Source: Bacillota bacterium (GTDB lineage Bacteria; Bacillota; Clostridia; Christensenellales; UMGS416). From it: a DNA stretch of 6,690 nucleotides. Positions 1 through 5,650 of this stretch are shown one piece after another. The notes under the pieces were generated by a model, which had not been told where the DNA came from, did not search any database, and worked only from the letters and a program-made list of their open reading frames with translations. The translations under genes and the position numbers were made by a program. The stretch spans positions 1 through 6,690 of the forward strand of contig JAEYPH010000116.1 of assembly GCA_023410875.1 (NCBI GenBank), written 5' to 3'. How positions within the stretch are numbered: the first letter of the stretch is position 1; the number at the start of each line of letters is the position of its first letter.

Positions 1-902
1 AGCATGTGCTCCGTCCAGTCGCACACGTCGTCAAAGGGCGCGTCCACGGCGTTCATCTCGTTCCACAGCTCCCAGGCGAACACGACGGGGTCGTTCCAAT
101 AACGGGCCAGATACGGCTGGGCATCGGCCAGCCACAACTGCCGCCAGCGGGGGGAGCGCAGCCACCCGGCCACCGATTCCGGCGCATCGCCGGTGTCCGG
201 GTCCCGCAGCACCTTGTGGGCAAAGTGGCCCGGCCGGTCAAAGTGGCGGAAGTGGTCCAGGCACAGCTTGAGCCGGATGCCATGGCTGCGCGCCTCTTCC
301 ACGACGGCGTCCAGGTGGGCGAAGTTATACAGGCTGTGATGCCCCGGTATCTCGGTGCGCCCGTCGGTGTAATCGCGGGAGATCCAGATGCGCGCGTAGT
401 TGCCGCCGTTTTCGCTGAGCTCCCGGAACCACCGCCGCCACGTACGCATGCCGCAAGTGGCCCGCTGGCCGCTGCGCACAAAGTGCTCCATGGAGCCGGG
501 CAGCGGATGCCAGGTGACATCCACGATGTTGAGCCCTACCGGCACATAGGAGCTGCCATTGCTGCAGGCGAAATAACGCGGGTCACGGCTGCTGACCTGC
601 ACATAACCGGGGTGGCTTCTAGCTATACAATCGAACTCGCCGCTGCGCAGGGCTTTGCCGCCCCGCAGCGCCAGCCAGCGGTAGCGCCCGGGCAAAGCCG
701 GCGTATACCGCGCGCACAGCCGCGGCGCGCCCTGGGCGTGGGTGGTTTCAAAGCCGTGCTCATCATATTCCAGCCGGATGGGCTGTTCCATGAACACGGG
801 GCCGCGCTCCGTTGTGCCGTCCGGGAGCTCATACTCCACCGCTTCCACGCCCTCGCCGCCGTCGAAACACAACTGCAGCCTGCCGTATTGCTCCACCGTC
901 AT
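1..902 (-). CDS. GH5-like (clan GH-A) glycoside hydrolase, N-terminal 300 residues, cut by the window edge
   Basis: The gene is open at the left edge and has no stop in the window. The visible protein begins MTVEQYGRLQ. Residues about 1-95 are beta-rich and resemble the immunoglobulin-like N-terminal module seen before some GH5-type barrels. A TIM-barrel start follows: GSSYVPVGLN (about 116-125), then GGNYARIWIS with the conserved Arg of clan GH-A. Near the end WELWNEMN gives the Asn-Glu pair, so Glu282 is the candidate acid/base. The nucleophile Glu would lie beyond the edge. Known family activity is hydrolysis of beta-linked polysaccharides such as cellulose or mannan; the substrate here cannot be told. 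No signal peptide is visible, so it may act on imported oligosaccharides in the cytoplasm (inference). An in-frame TTG at 908-906 lies 7 nt after an AAAGG and may be the true start, adding two residues; the ATG is 13 nt from that site. It diverges from glnN. Confidence 0.8.
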   Translation of the reverse strand, partial: MTVEQYGRLQLCFDGGEGVEAVEYELPDGTTERGPVFMEQPIRLEYDEHGFETTHAQGAPRLCARYTPALPGRYRWLALRGGKALRSGEFDCIARSHPGYVQVSSRDPRYFACSNGSSYVPVGLNIVDVTWHPLPGSMEHFVRSGQRATCGMRTWRRWFRELSENGGNYARIWISRDYTDGRTEIPGHHSLYNFAHLDAVVEEARSHGIRLKLCLDHFRHFDRPGHFAHKVLRDPDTGDAPESVAGWLRSPRWRQLWLADAQPYLARYWNDPVVFAWELWNEMNAVDAPFDDVCDWTEHM

Positions 903-979
903 GATCAAACGCCAACCTTTCGCTCTCGTATTGCATATTTCTTTCGATGGTGGCGGTTGGAATCCTTTTTACAGCCGAT

Positions 980-993
980 TGTGCAATTTCACA
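980..993. promoter_or_regulatory. 14-bp near-palindrome, possible operator
   Basis: TGTGCAATTTCACA matches its own reverse complement at 12 of 14 positions. It lies about 80 bp upstream of the hydrolase start, in the divergent intergenic region. A related string, ATTGTGCTATT at 1052-1062, resembles ATTGTGCAATT at 978-988. It could be bound by a sugar-responsive repressor controlling the hydrolase, but the family is unknown. It lacks the CG centre of a CcpA cre site. I found no convincing minus-strand promoter here. Confidence 0.25.
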
Positions 994-1060
994 CATAGGC
1001 AGCCTGCATTTTCTGCGGTGTTGGCCGGTGAAAACAGCGGTTGATCTGCATATTGTGCTA

Positions 1061-1089
1061 TTGACACTTGCACCGGGCGGTGCTATACT
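1061..1089 (+). promoter_or_regulatory. Strong sigma-A promoter of glnN
   Basis: A perfect -35 box TTGACA (1061-1066) is separated by exactly 17 bp from the -10 box TATACT (1084-1089), which differs from consensus at one position. The TG at 1081-1082 followed by C gives an extended -10. Transcription should start near 1095-1097, leaving a leader of about 65 nt that holds the attenuator. Such a strong core promoter suggests that regulation acts after initiation. Confidence 0.9.
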
Positions 1090-1100
1090 GGCGGCGTTTA

Positions 1101-1116
1101 GAAACAATGGCGTTTC
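1101..1116 (+). promoter_or_regulatory. Hexaloop hairpin overlapping the leader terminator (candidate antiterminator)
   Basis: GAAAC (1101-1105) pairs with GTTTC (1112-1116) around the six-base loop AATGGC. Its 3' arm uses bases of the terminator's 5' arm (1109-1119), so the two structures exclude each other. The loop has A at position 1 and G at position 4, the signature known for RNA hairpins bound by ANTAR-domain antiterminators. The known motif has two such hairpins in tandem; only one fits between the predicted transcription start and the terminator. The pairing is seen in the sequence; the ANTAR link is a hypothesis. Confidence 0.45.
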
Positions 1117-1140
1117 AACGTTTGTTGAAGCGCCTTTTTT
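1109..1140 (+). terminator. Intrinsic terminator in the glnN leader (attenuator)
   Basis: GGCGTTTCAAC (1109-1119) and GTTGAAGCGCC (1124-1134) form an 11-bp stem with one T-G wobble and a GTTT loop, followed directly by six T (1135-1140). This is a complete Rho-independent terminator between the promoter and the coding region. It can only make sense as an attenuator of glnN, because no gene precedes it on this strand. Read-through presumably depends on nitrogen state through the overlapping alternative hairpin. Confidence 0.85.
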
Positions 1141-1161
1141 ATTTGAGAAAGGGGAATGAAA

Positions 1162-3264
1162 ATGGCACACACGGAGTCTCAAAGCCTGGCGCAGACCTTC
1201 GGGAGCCACGTGTTCAATGAGGCGGTTATGCGCGAACGCCTGCCCAAGAACATCTTTAAGTCGCTGAAAAAGACGCTGGACGAGGGCACGGCGCTGGACC
1301 CGGCCATCGCCGAGACCGTGGCCGCCACCATGAAGGATTGGGCCATTGAGCTGGGCGCGACCCACTTCACCCATTGGTTCCAGCCGCTCACCGGCATCAC
1401 CGCCGAGAAGCATGAGGCCTTCATCGCTCCCCAGGGCGACGGTACGGCGCTCACCGAGTTCTCCGGCAAGGAGCTTATCAAGGGCGAGCCCGACGCGTCC
1501 AGCTTCCCCTCCGGCGGCCTGCGCTCCACCTTTGAAGCCCGCGGCTACACCGCGTGGGATGTAACGTCGCCGGCCTACGTCAAGGACGGCACGCTGTACA
1601 TCCCCACGGCCTTCTGCTCTTACACCGGCGAGGCGCTGGACTTAAAGACTCCGCTGTTGCGTTCCACGGAAGCCCTGAGCAAGCAGGCTCTGCGCATCCT
1701 GCGCCTGTTCGGCGACACAGGGACCCGCCGTGTGTTCACCTCCATGGGCCCTGAGCAGGAATACTTCCTGGTGGACAAGGAGCTCTTCCTCAAGCGCCCG
1801 GACCTGCTGTTCACCGGACGCACGCTGTTCGGCGCCAAGCCTCCCAAGGGCCAGGAGATGGAAGATCAGTATTTCGGCGTGCTGAAGCCCCGCGTCGCCG
1901 CCTTCATGCATGAATTGGACGAGGAGCTCTGGAAGCTGGGCGTTACCGCTCGCACCAAGCATAACGAAGTGGCCCCCGCCCAGCATGAGCTGGCCCCGAT
2001 CTACGCCGCGACAAACATCGCCACCGATCAGAACCACATCACCATGGAAATGATGCGCAAGCTCGCCGACAAGCACGGCCTGGTCTGCCTGCTGCACGAG
2101 AAGCCCTTCGCCGGCATCAACGGTTCCGGCAAGCACAACAACTGGTCCATGAACACCGACTCCGGCCACAACCTGCTCAACCCCGGCCATACGCCCTGCG
2201 ACAACGCCCAGTTCCTGCTGTTCCTGGCCGCTGTCCTCAAAGCTGTGGATGAGTATCAGGGCCTCATGCGCGTGTCCATCGCCACACCCGGTAACGATCA
2301 CCGTCTGGGCGCCAACGAAGCGCCGCCGGCCATCATCAGCGCCTTCCTGGGCGACGAGCTGACCGCCGTGCTGGACCAGATCGAGACCGGCAACGCCCGC
2401 ACCAACGGCAACAGTTCTCACCTGACCATCGGCGTGACCACGCTGCCGCCGCTGCCGCTGGACAACACCGACCGCAACCGCACCTCGCCCTTCGCCTTTA
2501 CCGGCAACAAGTTCGAGTTCCGCAGCGTGGGCTCTTCGTCGTCCATCGCCATGCCCAACTTCGTGCTCAACACGATCGTCGCCGAAGTCTTAAGCCAGTT
2601 CGCCGACCGCCTGGAGCAGGCAGCGGACTTCACCGCCGAGGTAGGCGCTATCGTCAAGGAGACCGTCGTCAACCACAAGCGCATCGTCTTCAACGGCAAC
2701 AACTACGCCCCCGAATGGGTGCGCGAGGCGGCCAAGCGCGGTCTTAAGAACATCCGCAACACCGTGGACGCCATCGGCGAGCTGCTGGTGGATAAGAATA
2801 TCGAAGTGCTGGCCAAGCATGGCGTGCTAAGCGCGGTGGAGACCAAGTCCCGTTATGAGATCATGCTGGAGCACTATATCAAGACCATTAACATCGAGGC
2901 GCTCACGGCGCTGGAGATGGCCAACCGCTCCATCCTGCCCGCCGTGCTGCGCCAGGTGAAGGAAGTGGCCAGCACCGTGGCCGCCCTCAAGGCCGCCGCC
3001 AGCGACCCGACCGCAGTGTCCGCCGTGCTCGCCGACCTGAGCGAAGGCTACACCGCCCTCAAGGACGCCGTGACCGCCCTGGGCAAGGCCGCCGCCAGCG
3101 CTGATGGCATGCATGGTGACGTGCTCAAGCAGGCCAAGTATTATCGCGACCAGGTGTTCACCAAGGTGGAAAAGGTCCGCGAACTGGCCGACATGCTGGA
3201 GACCAAGGTGGATGCGTCCATCTGGCCGTTCCCGACCTACGGTGAACTTCTGTTCCACGTCTGA
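1162..3264 (+). CDS. glnN: Type III glutamine synthetase (GlnN)
   Basis: Cytoplasmic enzyme that makes glutamine from glutamate, ammonia and ATP, the main step of ammonia assimilation. The 700-residue length is right for GSIII, much longer than the roughly 450 residues of GSI. Active-site motifs appear in order: GPEQEY (196-201, metal-binding Glu), EVAPAQHELAP (269-279), the GSIII stretch around GINGSGKHNNWSM (to 330), NDHRLGANEAPPAI (378-391) and NRTSPFAFTGNKFEFRSVG (439-457). The N-terminal HWFQPLTG segment and the long helical C-terminus also fit GSIII. I chose ATG 1162 because AAAGGGG (1148-1154) is 7 nt upstream; the in-frame ATG at 1156 is only 1 nt from that site. The gene is monocistronic, with its own promoter, leader attenuator and downstream hairpins. 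No GlnB or ANTAR regulator gene is in the window. The frame is intact with no missing motif. Confidence 0.97.
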   Translation: MAHTESQSLAQTFGSHVFNEAVMRERLPKNIFKSLKKTLDEGTALDPAIAETVAATMKDWAIELGATHFTHWFQPLTGITAEKHEAFIAPQGDGTALTEFSGKELIKGEPDASSFPSGGLRSTFEARGYTAWDVTSPAYVKDGTLYIPTAFCSYTGEALDLKTPLLRSTEALSKQALRILRLFGDTGTRRVFTSMGPEQEYFLVDKELFLKRPDLLFTGRTLFGAKPPKGQEMEDQYFGVLKPRVAAFMHELDEELWKLGVTARTKHNEVAPAQHELAPIYAATNIATDQNHITMEMMRKLADKHGLVCLLHEKPFAGINGSGKHNNWSMNTDSGHNLLNPGHTPCDNAQFLLFLAAVLKAVDEYQGLMRVSIATPGNDHRLGANEAPPAIISAFLGDELTAVLDQIETGNARTNGNSSHLTIGVTTLPPLPLDNTDRNRTSPFAFTGNKFEFRSVGSSSSIAMPNFVLNTIVAEVLSQFADRLEQAADFTAEVGAIVKETVVNHKRIVFNGNNYAPEWVREAAKRGLKNIRNTVDAIGELLVDKNIEVLAKHGVLSAVETKSRYEIMLEHYIKTINIEALTALEMANRSILPAVLRQVKEVASTVAALKAAASDPTAVSAVLADLSEGYTALKDAVTALGKAAASADGMHGDVLKQAKYYRDQVFTKVEKVRELADMLETKVDASIWPFPTYGELLFHV

Positions 3265-3276
3265 GACGTGGAACAG
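3250..3276 (+). repeat. Perfect 12-bp inverted repeat with the glnN stop codon as its loop
   Basis: CTGTTCCACGTC (3250-3261) and GACGTGGAACAG (3265-3276) pair perfectly, leaving only TGA, the glnN stop codon, as the three-base loop. No T-run follows, so it is not a standard terminator on its own. It may stabilise the 3' end of the mRNA or slow release at the stop codon (inference). Confidence 0.8.
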
Positions 3277-3280
3277 TCGC

Positions 3281-3305
3281 CGCCGACGCTGTTGCGTCGT
3301 CGGCG
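3281..3305 (+). repeat. 8-bp inverted repeat downstream of glnN
   Basis: CGCCGACG (3281-3288) pairs with CGTCGGCG (3298-3305) across a nine-base loop. It starts 4 nt after the stop-codon hairpin. No T-run follows. It is the second of three consecutive hairpins after glnN. Confidence 0.55.
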
Positions 3306-3334
3306 ATCTGGACGGTCTGTCCATAGTTTTCGTT

Positions 3335-3369
3335 GCCCGTCTGCCGATAACCGTCGGCAGGCGGGCTTT
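3335..3369 (+). terminator. Likely glnN terminator
   Basis: GCCCGTCTGCCGA (3335-3347) pairs with TCGGCAGGCGGGC (3354-3366) as a 13-bp stem with one T-G wobble and a TAACCG loop, followed by a short TTT (3367-3369). The stem is strong but the T-run is weak, as is common in GC-rich genomes. It is the best terminator candidate for glnN. From its end to 3459 I see nothing convincing. Confidence 0.6.
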
Positions 3370-3459
3370 CCGTTGTCCGTCACATGCTCCACTGATAAGA
3401 AACGAAGGCCGCTGCGGCGGGGATTTTCTGAGCGGTTCTTCCTAACTGCATGTTTCCTC

Positions 3460-3476
3460 GGCGGAATAAATCCGCC
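3460..3476. repeat. 6-bp hairpin GGCGGA/TCCGCC
   Basis: GGCGGA (3460-3465) and TCCGCC (3471-3476) pair perfectly around ATAAA. No T-run follows on the plus strand. It lies between the glnN terminator and the structured element. Its role is unknown and it may be chance. Confidence 0.35.
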
Positions 3477-3486
3477 ATCGGTCTCA

Positions 3487-3514
3487 TTGTACTTAGTTCA
3501 CTCTTTCATAATAA
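3487..3514 (+). promoter_or_regulatory. Weak candidate promoter upstream of structured element copy 1
   Basis: TTGTAC (3487-3492) is 16 bp from TAATAA (3509-3514), in an AT-rich stretch just before the element. The -10 box is poor; the overlapping CATAAT (3507-3512) is closer to consensus but gives only 14 bp of spacing. If real, transcription would begin close to the element's first stem, near 3520. Copy 2 shares CTTAG(T/C)TCA in its upstream flank (here 3492-3500), the only other similarity I see outside the core. Confidence 0.2.
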
Positions 3515-3526
3515 GTTTTGGTGCCG

Positions 3527-3673
3527 AAGGTTTCCAAAGGGCGATCGGAAAGCCCTTTGGCCTTGGCGCAGGATGCGCCGCAGCCCAGCACCATCGGAAG
3601 CGGCTCTGCCGCTTCAGCCGGCTGGATGCCGGCGAGATGGTGCGCAGGTCGCGCTCGCAAGCGCGAAATCCTT
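3527..3673 (+). ncRNA. 147-nt structured RNA-like element, copy 1
   Basis: The sequence folds into a multibranched structure. P1 closes it (AAGG 3527-3530 with CCTT 3670-3673). P2 is CCAAAGGGC/GCCCTTTGG (3534-3542, 3552-3560) with loop GATCGGAAA. P3 is GGCGC/GCGCC (3565-3569, 3575-3579) with loop AGGAT. The linker GCAGCCCAGC follows. P4, CACCATC/GATGGTG (3589-3595, 3636-3642), encloses P5, GAAGCGGC/GCCGCTTC (3597-3604, 3608-3615), and P6, GCCGGC/GCCGGC (3617-3622, 3628-3633) with loop TGGAT. GCGCAGGT then precedes P7, CGCGCT/AGCGCG (3650-3655, 3660-3665). A second copy at 5691-5837 on the other strand has the same length and layout, about 80% identity and compensatory changes in P4-P7. It sits 64 nt before the EamA start in the same direction. 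It may be a cis-regulatory leader, a small RNA, or a dispersed mobile RNA element such as stand-alone HEARO/omega-RNA. The family is not identified. Confidence 0.75.
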
Positions 3674-3690
3674 GCCATGATGTCTAAACC

Positions 3691-3719
3691 TTGATATGAT
3701 TCCCTTGCTTTGATATGGA
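3691..3719 (+). promoter_or_regulatory. Candidate promoter of the EamA-GNAT operon
   Basis: TTGATA (3691-3696) lies 17 bp from TATGGA (3714-3719), which is preceded by TGA (3711-3713) as an extended -10. The -35 box and spacing are good but the -10 is poor. A start near 3726 would place the structured element outside the mRNA leader, so this call bears on the element's function. The two boxes fall in near-repeats TTGATATGATT and TTGATATGGATT, offset by 19 bp. Confidence 0.4.
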
Positions 3720-3737
3720 TTGATTTTGTGAGGACAT

Positions 3738-4592
3738 ATGCTAATTGTAGCCGCCGTATTTTCCTTTCTAGTGCAAGCCCTGGCCAATAAGGAGATGTCC
3801 CGCCGCTTCGACCCCGCACCGGCGGGCACCTATCTGTACAGCGCCATCGGTTTGTCGCTGGTCCCGCTGGTTCTGGCCTTTTTCGGCGGTTGGGAGCTGC
3901 GCGACCCGCGCACGCTGCTGCTGGCCGCGCTCTTCGGCGTGGATTTCGCAGCGACGATTGCGCTGATGGTCAAGTGCATGCGCGAGGGGCCGCTTTCCCT
4001 GACGTCGCTGTTTGTGGGCCTTTCGGTGCTGCTGCCGGTGGCGGCGGGCACGCTGTTGTTTGGCGAGGCGATCACGCTGGCCAAGGCCGCGGGGCTGCTT
4101 TGTGTGCTGGCGGTCGTCGTGCTGAGCAGCCGCGGCGGCGGCTCGCAGCGGGCCAGCGGCCGTTGGGTGCGGTTGGCGCTGCTGATGATGGTGTGCAACG
4201 GCATGCTGTCTGTGCTGCAAAAGGCCCAGGGCGCCTGGCTGGGCGCGGGGGATGACTGGAGCTTTCAGTTCTACGGCTTTCTGGTGGCGGCGCTGTGCTT
4301 TTGGGCTCTGCTGGGGCAGACCGCCCGGCGGCGGGTCAGCCTGGAGCCGTGGCGCAGCCCGTGGCTGCCGGCGTTGAGCGCCGCCCTGGGTGCTGGCACG
4401 CTGGCCGGTAATGCGTCGGTCATGCTGGCGCTGCACACGATACCGGCGGTGGTGGCTTTCCCGAGCATCATCGGCGGGCTGGTCGCGCTCACGTGGGTCG
4501 TGTCTTTGGTGTTGTACCGAGAACCCTTCCGTGTGCGGGGGCTGGTCTCGCTGCTGGTGGGGTTGGCCGGCATTGTCTTGCTGTCGGTATAG
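3738..4592 (+). CDS. EamA-family (DMT superfamily) ten-helix permease
   Basis: A 284-residue integral membrane protein, close to the usual 280-310 of the drug/metabolite transporter superfamily. Hydrophobic segments fit ten helices in two five-helix halves, roughly 2-16, 28-48, 57-77, 84-103, 112-130, 141-157, 174-191, 208-229, 236-257 and 264-283. Each half has the acidic pair typical of EamA repeats near its fourth helix: FGEAI (about 109) and YREPF (about 260). Family members export amino acids, nucleotides or other small metabolites, or act as sugar or drug carriers; the substrate cannot be read from sequence. The ATG at 3738 is preceded by GAGGA, only 3-4 nt away, a tight spacing; the next ATG (3795) would remove helix 1. 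The GNAT gene starts 44 nt downstream, so the two are probably co-transcribed. Structured element copy 1 ends 64 nt upstream. Confidence 0.88.
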   Translation: MLIVAAVFSFLVQALANKEMSRRFDPAPAGTYLYSAIGLSLVPLVLAFFGGWELRDPRTLLLAALFGVDFAATIALMVKCMREGPLSLTSLFVGLSVLLPVAAGTLLFGEAITLAKAAGLLCVLAVVVLSSRGGGSQRASGRWVRLALLMMVCNGMLSVLQKAQGAWLGAGDDWSFQFYGFLVAALCFWALLGQTARRRVSLEPWRSPWLPALSAALGAGTLAGNASVMLALHTIPAVVAFPSIIGGLVALTWVVSLVLYREPFRVRGLVSLLVGLAGIVLLSV

Positions 4593-4636
4593 CGCCGTCA
4601 CTGCGTCTGCCAAATGGATATCAGGAGGAATACCAC

Positions 4637-5131
4637 ATGGAGAACTGGGTCTTTGTGCCGGGCACGCCGGCGGACCGCGAGGCGGTACTGGCGCTGTACC
4701 GGGCGTGTACGGCGCTGCCCGGCTGCACATGGTCGCAGGATTACCCGTCGGCGGAGACCTTCGATGACGATGTCGCCCACGGCTGGCTGTACTGCCTGTG
4801 GGAGCACGGGCACATCATTGCTGCTGTTTCGGTGGGCGATTTTGGCGAACTCACCGGCGACGAAATTCCGTGGAGTGTGGCGGAGCGCCCGTGCGAGCTC
4901 GCGCGCATCGGCGTTTTGCCCTCACGCGGCGGTCAGGGCATTGGCCGCTATCTGCTGAGCCATGCGATTTGCGCTGCCCGGAGCAAGGGGCATGACGCCA
5001 TGCGCATCCTCGTGAGCCCCGGCAACCCGCCGGCGCTGGCTCTGTATCGCCGGGCGGGCTTTTGCACCGTGGCCGAGGTTGATCGCTTTGATCAGCATTG
5101 GCTGTGCCAGGAGCTCGCGCCTCTGCCGTAA
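4637..5131 (+). CDS. GNAT-family N-acetyltransferase
   Basis: A 164-residue cytoplasmic protein of usual single-domain GNAT length. Members transfer acetyl from acetyl-CoA to an amine. Motif A is clear: ELARIGVLPSRGGQGIGRYL, with the acetyl-CoA pyrophosphate loop RGGQGIG at 97-103. Motif B follows as NPPALALYRRAGF (about 129-141), the usual N-x-x-A-x-x-L-Y-x-x-x-G-F pattern. Residues 1-60 form the variable substrate-binding part. The start at 4637 is supported by AGGAGG (4623-4628) 8 nt upstream; the frame is open further upstream, but only inside the EamA gene and without such a site. The pairing with an exporter could mean modification and export of one amine or amino acid, but this is inference and the acceptor is unknown. 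The gene ends 10 nt from the converging amidase gene, leaving no room for a separate terminator. Confidence 0.9.
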   Translation: MENWVFVPGTPADREAVLALYRACTALPGCTWSQDYPSAETFDDDVAHGWLYCLWEHGHIIAAVSVGDFGELTGDEIPWSVAERPCELARIGVLPSRGGQGIGRYLLSHAICAARSKGHDAMRILVSPGNPPALALYRRAGFCTVAEVDRFDQHWLCQELAPLP

Positions 5132-5141
5132 AATGTCATCG

Positions 5142-5645
5142 CTACCGACGGACGCCTATGATGTGCAGGCAGCGCATCTTGTGGTAGAGATAGCTGGACA
5201 ACTGCCGGTTGTCAGAATCGTAGGTGTGGGCGGCCACGAACACGGTTTCTGGCGTCACAGGGTAGCCCACATCCACGACGACCGGCGAATGGTGATACCA
5301 CGGATGGCCGATGGCCAGCTGTATGATGTCGCCGGGCTGCACTTGCTCCAGCGGCACTTCCGCAGCATAGGGGCCCAGGCCGCGGTTGCGCACCAGGAAG
5401 TCGCGCAGGAAGCCCACGCCGGACCATGAAGCCGAGCGGTTGTTGGCGTTGTAATAGTACCAGCCCAGCTGACCGGGCTGCATCACGCCGCTGCCGGCAT
5501 ACAGGCACTGGGATGCGAAGTTCGTGCAGTCGCCGCCCAGCTTCTCAAAGTCATAGTAGCGCGGGTTGCGGCCAAAGGCCCAGCGGTGGGCATAGGCCAC
5601 AGCGGCGGCGCGGTCATATGTGGCCTGTATGAAAACGCGAGGCAT
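5142..5645 (-). CDS. Stand-alone Amidase_6 (papain-like fold) protein
   Basis: A 167-residue protein that is almost entirely one 'putative amidase' domain (Pfam Amidase_6). Seen in order: YDRAAAVAYAHRWAFGRNP (10-28), YYDFEKLGGDCTNFASQCL (30-48) with likely nucleophile Cys40, GWYYYN and SWSGV (61-77), PGDIIQL (104-110), HHSPVVV (118-124) with likely catalytic His119, and AAHTYDSDNRQLSSY (138-152). The family is related to NlpC/P60-type cysteine peptidases and is thought to cleave amide bonds; the substrate is not established. In most proteins I know, this domain is C-terminal in secreted proteins; here there is no signal peptide or anchor, so it may act in the cytoplasm. The start is fixed by AGGAGG (5656-5651) 5 nt before ATG. 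That site is partly buried in an 11-bp hairpin, and structured element copy 2 ends 45 nt upstream of the start. Confidence 0.9.
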   Translation of the reverse strand: MPRVFIQATYDRAAAVAYAHRWAFGRNPRYYDFEKLGGDCTNFASQCLYAGSGVMQPGQLGWYYYNANNRSASWSGVGFLRDFLVRNRGLGPYAAEVPLEQVQPGDIIQLAIGHPWYHHSPVVVDVGYPVTPETVFVAAHTYDSDNRQLSSYLYHKMRCLHIIGVRR

Positions 5646-5650
5646 AGTGT

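Noticed and set aside
980..993. CcpA cre site
   Set aside because: The central CG and flanking A residues of the cre consensus are missing; I kept it only as an unassigned palindrome.
6..998. 330-codon plus-strand open frame over the left end
   Set aside because: It runs antisense to the glycoside hydrolase, whose protein has recognisable GH-A motifs. The plus-strand product has no family resemblance and is a GC-rich shadow.
1052..1066. Possible GlnR-type operator near the glnN promoter
   Set aside because: The TGT...ACA spacing is far too short for the TGTNA-N7-TNACA pattern, and the ACA belongs to the -35 box.
1156..1164. glnN start at ATG 1156
   Set aside because: Only 1 nt separates it from AAAGGGG; ATG 1162 has the normal 7-nt spacing.
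1642..2421. 259-codon minus-strand open frame inside glnN
   Set aside because: It is antisense to conserved GSIII motifs, its composition is biased, and no ribosome binding site supports it.
3527..3673. Structured element as a tRNA, CRISPR repeat or insertion-sequence end
   Set aside because: There is no cloverleaf with anticodon features or CCA-type end, no regular short repeats with spacers, and no transposase or flanking target duplication.
3268..3687. Small plus-strand frames between glnN and the EamA gene
   Set aside because: They run through three hairpins and the structured element, lack good ribosome binding sites and show no protein family.
3768..4730. 320-codon minus-strand open frame opposite the EamA gene
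   Set aside because: The product is rich in Arg, Gln, Pro and Ala and looks like a GC-skew artefact. The plus strand encodes a clear ten-helix transporter.
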